A stretch of 64,000 nt of DNA from Penelope pileata. Taxonomy: Eukaryota > Chordata > Aves > Galliformes > Cracidae. Position numbers and translations under genes: made by a program. The number at the start of each line of letters is the position of its first letter. The stretch's first letter is position 1. The notes beneath the pieces were generated by a model that was not told the DNA's origin, did no database searches, and worked only from the letters and a program-made list of their open reading frames with translations. This document shows positions 61,651-64,000 of this stretch, one piece after another. The stretch covers positions 1-64,000 of the forward strand of contig WBMW01005031.1 of the NCBI GenBank assembly GCA_013396635.1. The letters run 5' to 3'.

Positions 61651-63236
61651 TAAGTAAAAGTCGCTTATTGCATTTTAGCACTGTAGGGCTAGAGAAGGGT
61701 ATTTGGTTTCTGACATAGTGAAAAAGGATACAGAGAACGCTTCTGGGGAACATAAAAAGAAAAGTTTGGTGTTTCAGCACGTTTGTATGCGTGAGTTATA
61801 AAGCAGGCACATGACTGTTGTGGTGGAGTGAAAATCAAAGCTCACTAGGGGGCAGGCAAAGATAGGAAGTAAGGAGTACTGCCATGAAAATTCCAAAAAG
61901 CTCTGAGAAGAATCTGGCTTTTTTACCTCTGTTGATCTGGCCATGATCCCTGAGCAGCCTAAAGCCCTCTCCAGTTAAACCATCCAGAGAACAAAGAACT
62001 CAATGGTTATGGAAGCTGTAAAAACCTCTCCGAATGATTGTGAGTTTAAGCTATTTAAACAGGTGGTGGTAGTGTTAGGTAGAATAAAGAGGCAGTAAAT
62101 CTACCTCTTAGATCAGGAAACCCAGAGGGCTGCTGATAGGAAGAGGTGCCAGACTTGTGGGCAAGAACTGGCTCAGGATACTCTGATTTGTAGTAGCCTT
62201 GCAACCTACAGTAACCTTTCTTTAGAAGATCTGAGATGCTTTGCAAACACTGGCTAAGCCTCTCAGCTCTCTGGGAGGTAAGAAATGGTTACAGGGATTA
62301 CTTTACCGCTGTTAAAATGAAAATCTTTTGGGTGAGTAAAGGCTGCTGTACAGAAATGTTGAAACTGTATAATAATCCAGAAGAGGAAGAGTTTTCCTCT
62401 GCCTGATTGAAAGAGCAGAGAAAACGTAACTAGAAAATAGAGGGAGAGGGGTTTTGAGCTGGACAACAGATTAGAATTGCATACTTATGGATAAATGTCA
62501 CAATAGATCTTTCACACCTTTACGTTGATGTAGGCTTTGAAAGTTTCACAACAAAATCAAGCACTGGGTTTCCATTTAAACAGTAATTTCTTATGGGGAA
62601 TTCCCCCTAATGAAATGAGACCATCCTTTCTCTTAGCACCATGTTTCCCTTTAGGAAGCTGCTGTCTTCCTACTGACTCACTTAGGTCCTGTTTAAATGG
62701 ATTTTATCTGTTTCTGGATGAAGGTGGCATGGCTGCATGCCAGTGCATATACTGATGCTACCATGCATTGCTATGCTGCTGTAGTTGAACTTACTCAGTC
62801 TTAAAAGCTGTAATAAAAGCTCCTGTAAACATTAGTCTGAGAAATCTAGAAGAGTGAGGGAATCAGTTTAACTAATAAAAATTACAATTCAAATGATTTT
62901 GGAGGTACAAAGATTTGTAGCATTTCATCACATTTCTACATTTTGAAATGTAGGACAGAATGTTCCAGTTAATCTAATTCTCTGCATACTGAAACGAGTT
63001 CATTTTACTACTTTCTACAAAATAAGAATACTAATAAAAACAATGCTTACTCATTTAACAGGAATATTGGAAAGTTTTAATACCCAATTTTTCCAAGCAG
63101 ATTCAATAATCTCTACTTATGCATAGAATTGTCTTGACGTCTGCTTGCAGTCCACAATGGTAAGTTTAAAGTGATTTCTGTCCATTCAACCCTTATTTAA
63201 TGTTGTGAGGTGTTTTGAGAATCTGAGTGGGAGACA

Positions 63237-63262
63237 ATCATAGAACCACAGAATGGCTTATA
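63237..63262 (-). repeat. Possible CR1 3' tip remnant
   Basis: 'atcatagaaccacagaatgg' resembles the reversed CR1 terminus, but the following sequence does not continue the match. Confidence 0.35.
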
Positions 63263-64000
63263 ATGGTGTTGTCACTAGTAACAGACCTCACATGAAGAAG
63301 TTAAAAGAAAGATACTTTGCAGCAGAATTAAAACAGTCTGAAATGTCTCTGAGGCCTCTAATGATATAAAGTCAGAATCTGTTCCCAGCTTTGTACTGCA
63401 TCCCCTTTCTCTTGTACCTCCTAGCATCTCGTTCAGTGCTGCTGTCTTCTGGAGATAAAAGATCTATTGCATCTTTCTCTTTTTTCAAAAACAGCGTTGT
63501 CTTATGCAGGTGTTTTAAAATGTTGCTATAATAAAGGCCATGTAAGTAACAAGACAGGCTGTGTGAAGTTGGTTTAAGTATGTCCCTTGTACTCAAAATA
63601 TGCTGGGACGTTCTGTGGTCCAGTCCAGCAAAACACTGAAAGAAAGGATACATCTAAATTCTTGAGTGATCCACCAACTTTCAGAATGATCTCTGTCTTA
63701 ACAAGCTTAAGTACATGCTCATATCCTTTGGGAATTTGAAGGTGGCATTGTTAGAAATCGGTTATAAATGCAAATGAAATCATCTAAGTTCTTCTATGAT
63801 CTGTATCCTTTTAAATTTACCCTCAGTCTGTTGTTTGAGCTTTAGTAGTGTGATTGAAAAAAGAATTTGCTCTCAGTACTTGTTTGGCAGCTTCTCTCTA
63901 TTGTAATGCTCCTAGAACTTCAGGCCTTCTGTGAACACCTCTGCACAGTGAGAAGCAGCTATTTGCACTGCTCACTTCCCTTCTGTAAGTTGTTGACCAT

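Larger units (their letters stand above)
58843..64000. other. NSMCE2: NSMCE2 intron, no further exon found
   Basis: I looked for the next conserved stretch (equivalent of human SSEYSMDKAMVEF) and did not find it, so this is intron. It contains a CR1 tail at 61535 and a possible CR1 trace at 63237-63262; otherwise nothing is recognised. Confidence 0.6.

Overview
This window is vertebrate nuclear DNA, almost certainly from a bird and probably a galliform close to chicken. Interspersed CR1 LINE fragments, many ending in the avian ATTCTATGAT-type 3' tail, occur throughout, and there is one avian-type solo LTR. The gene order SQLE - WASHC5 - NSMCE2 matches the block known from human 8q24.13. The genes are split into many short exons with GT-AG introns. 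There is no bacterial, plasmid or CRISPR content.

Layout. (1) 1-7,000: gene-poor flank with several CR1 pieces, the largest at about 5,529-6,460. (2) 7,020-8,170: a CpG-rich promoter and first exon. SQLE (squalene monooxygenase) runs on the + strand in 11 coding exons from 7,895 to 21,652. The exons join in phase to 568 codons plus stop (human protein 574 residues). (3) 21,653-28,241: tail-to-tail intergenic spacer holding both 3' UTRs, a GC-rich stretch and old CR1 pieces. (4) WASHC5 (strumpellin) runs on the - strand in 28 coding exons from 55,227 down to 28,242. They sum to 3,480 nt, which is 1,159 residues plus stop, the same length as the human protein. (5) About 55,850-56,410: a CpG island shared head-to-head with NSMCE2 on the + strand. 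Only the first coding exon of NSMCE2 (58,710-58,842) was found; the rest of the window is its next, large intron.

The genes do not form a pathway. SQLE is the first oxygenation step of sterol synthesis at the ER. WASHC5 is a core subunit of the endosomal WASH actin-nucleation complex. NSMCE2 is the SUMO ligase of the SMC5/6 DNA-repair complex. Their proximity is conserved synteny, and the WASHC5/NSMCE2 pair probably shares a bidirectional promoter.

Most unusual points: an exact 113-bp direct repeat flanking a CR1 tail and a single N at 51,140-51,438, which copies the end of WASHC5 exon 4 and its splice donor; a CR1 with a second CR1 end nested inside it in reverse, plus a 27-bp tandem repeat; a + strand open exon-like segment with a membrane helix inside a WASHC5 intron (36,562-36,766); and a uORF overlapping the WASHC5 start codon. 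I saw no convincing new biological system. The window is mainly three conserved genes and avian repeats.
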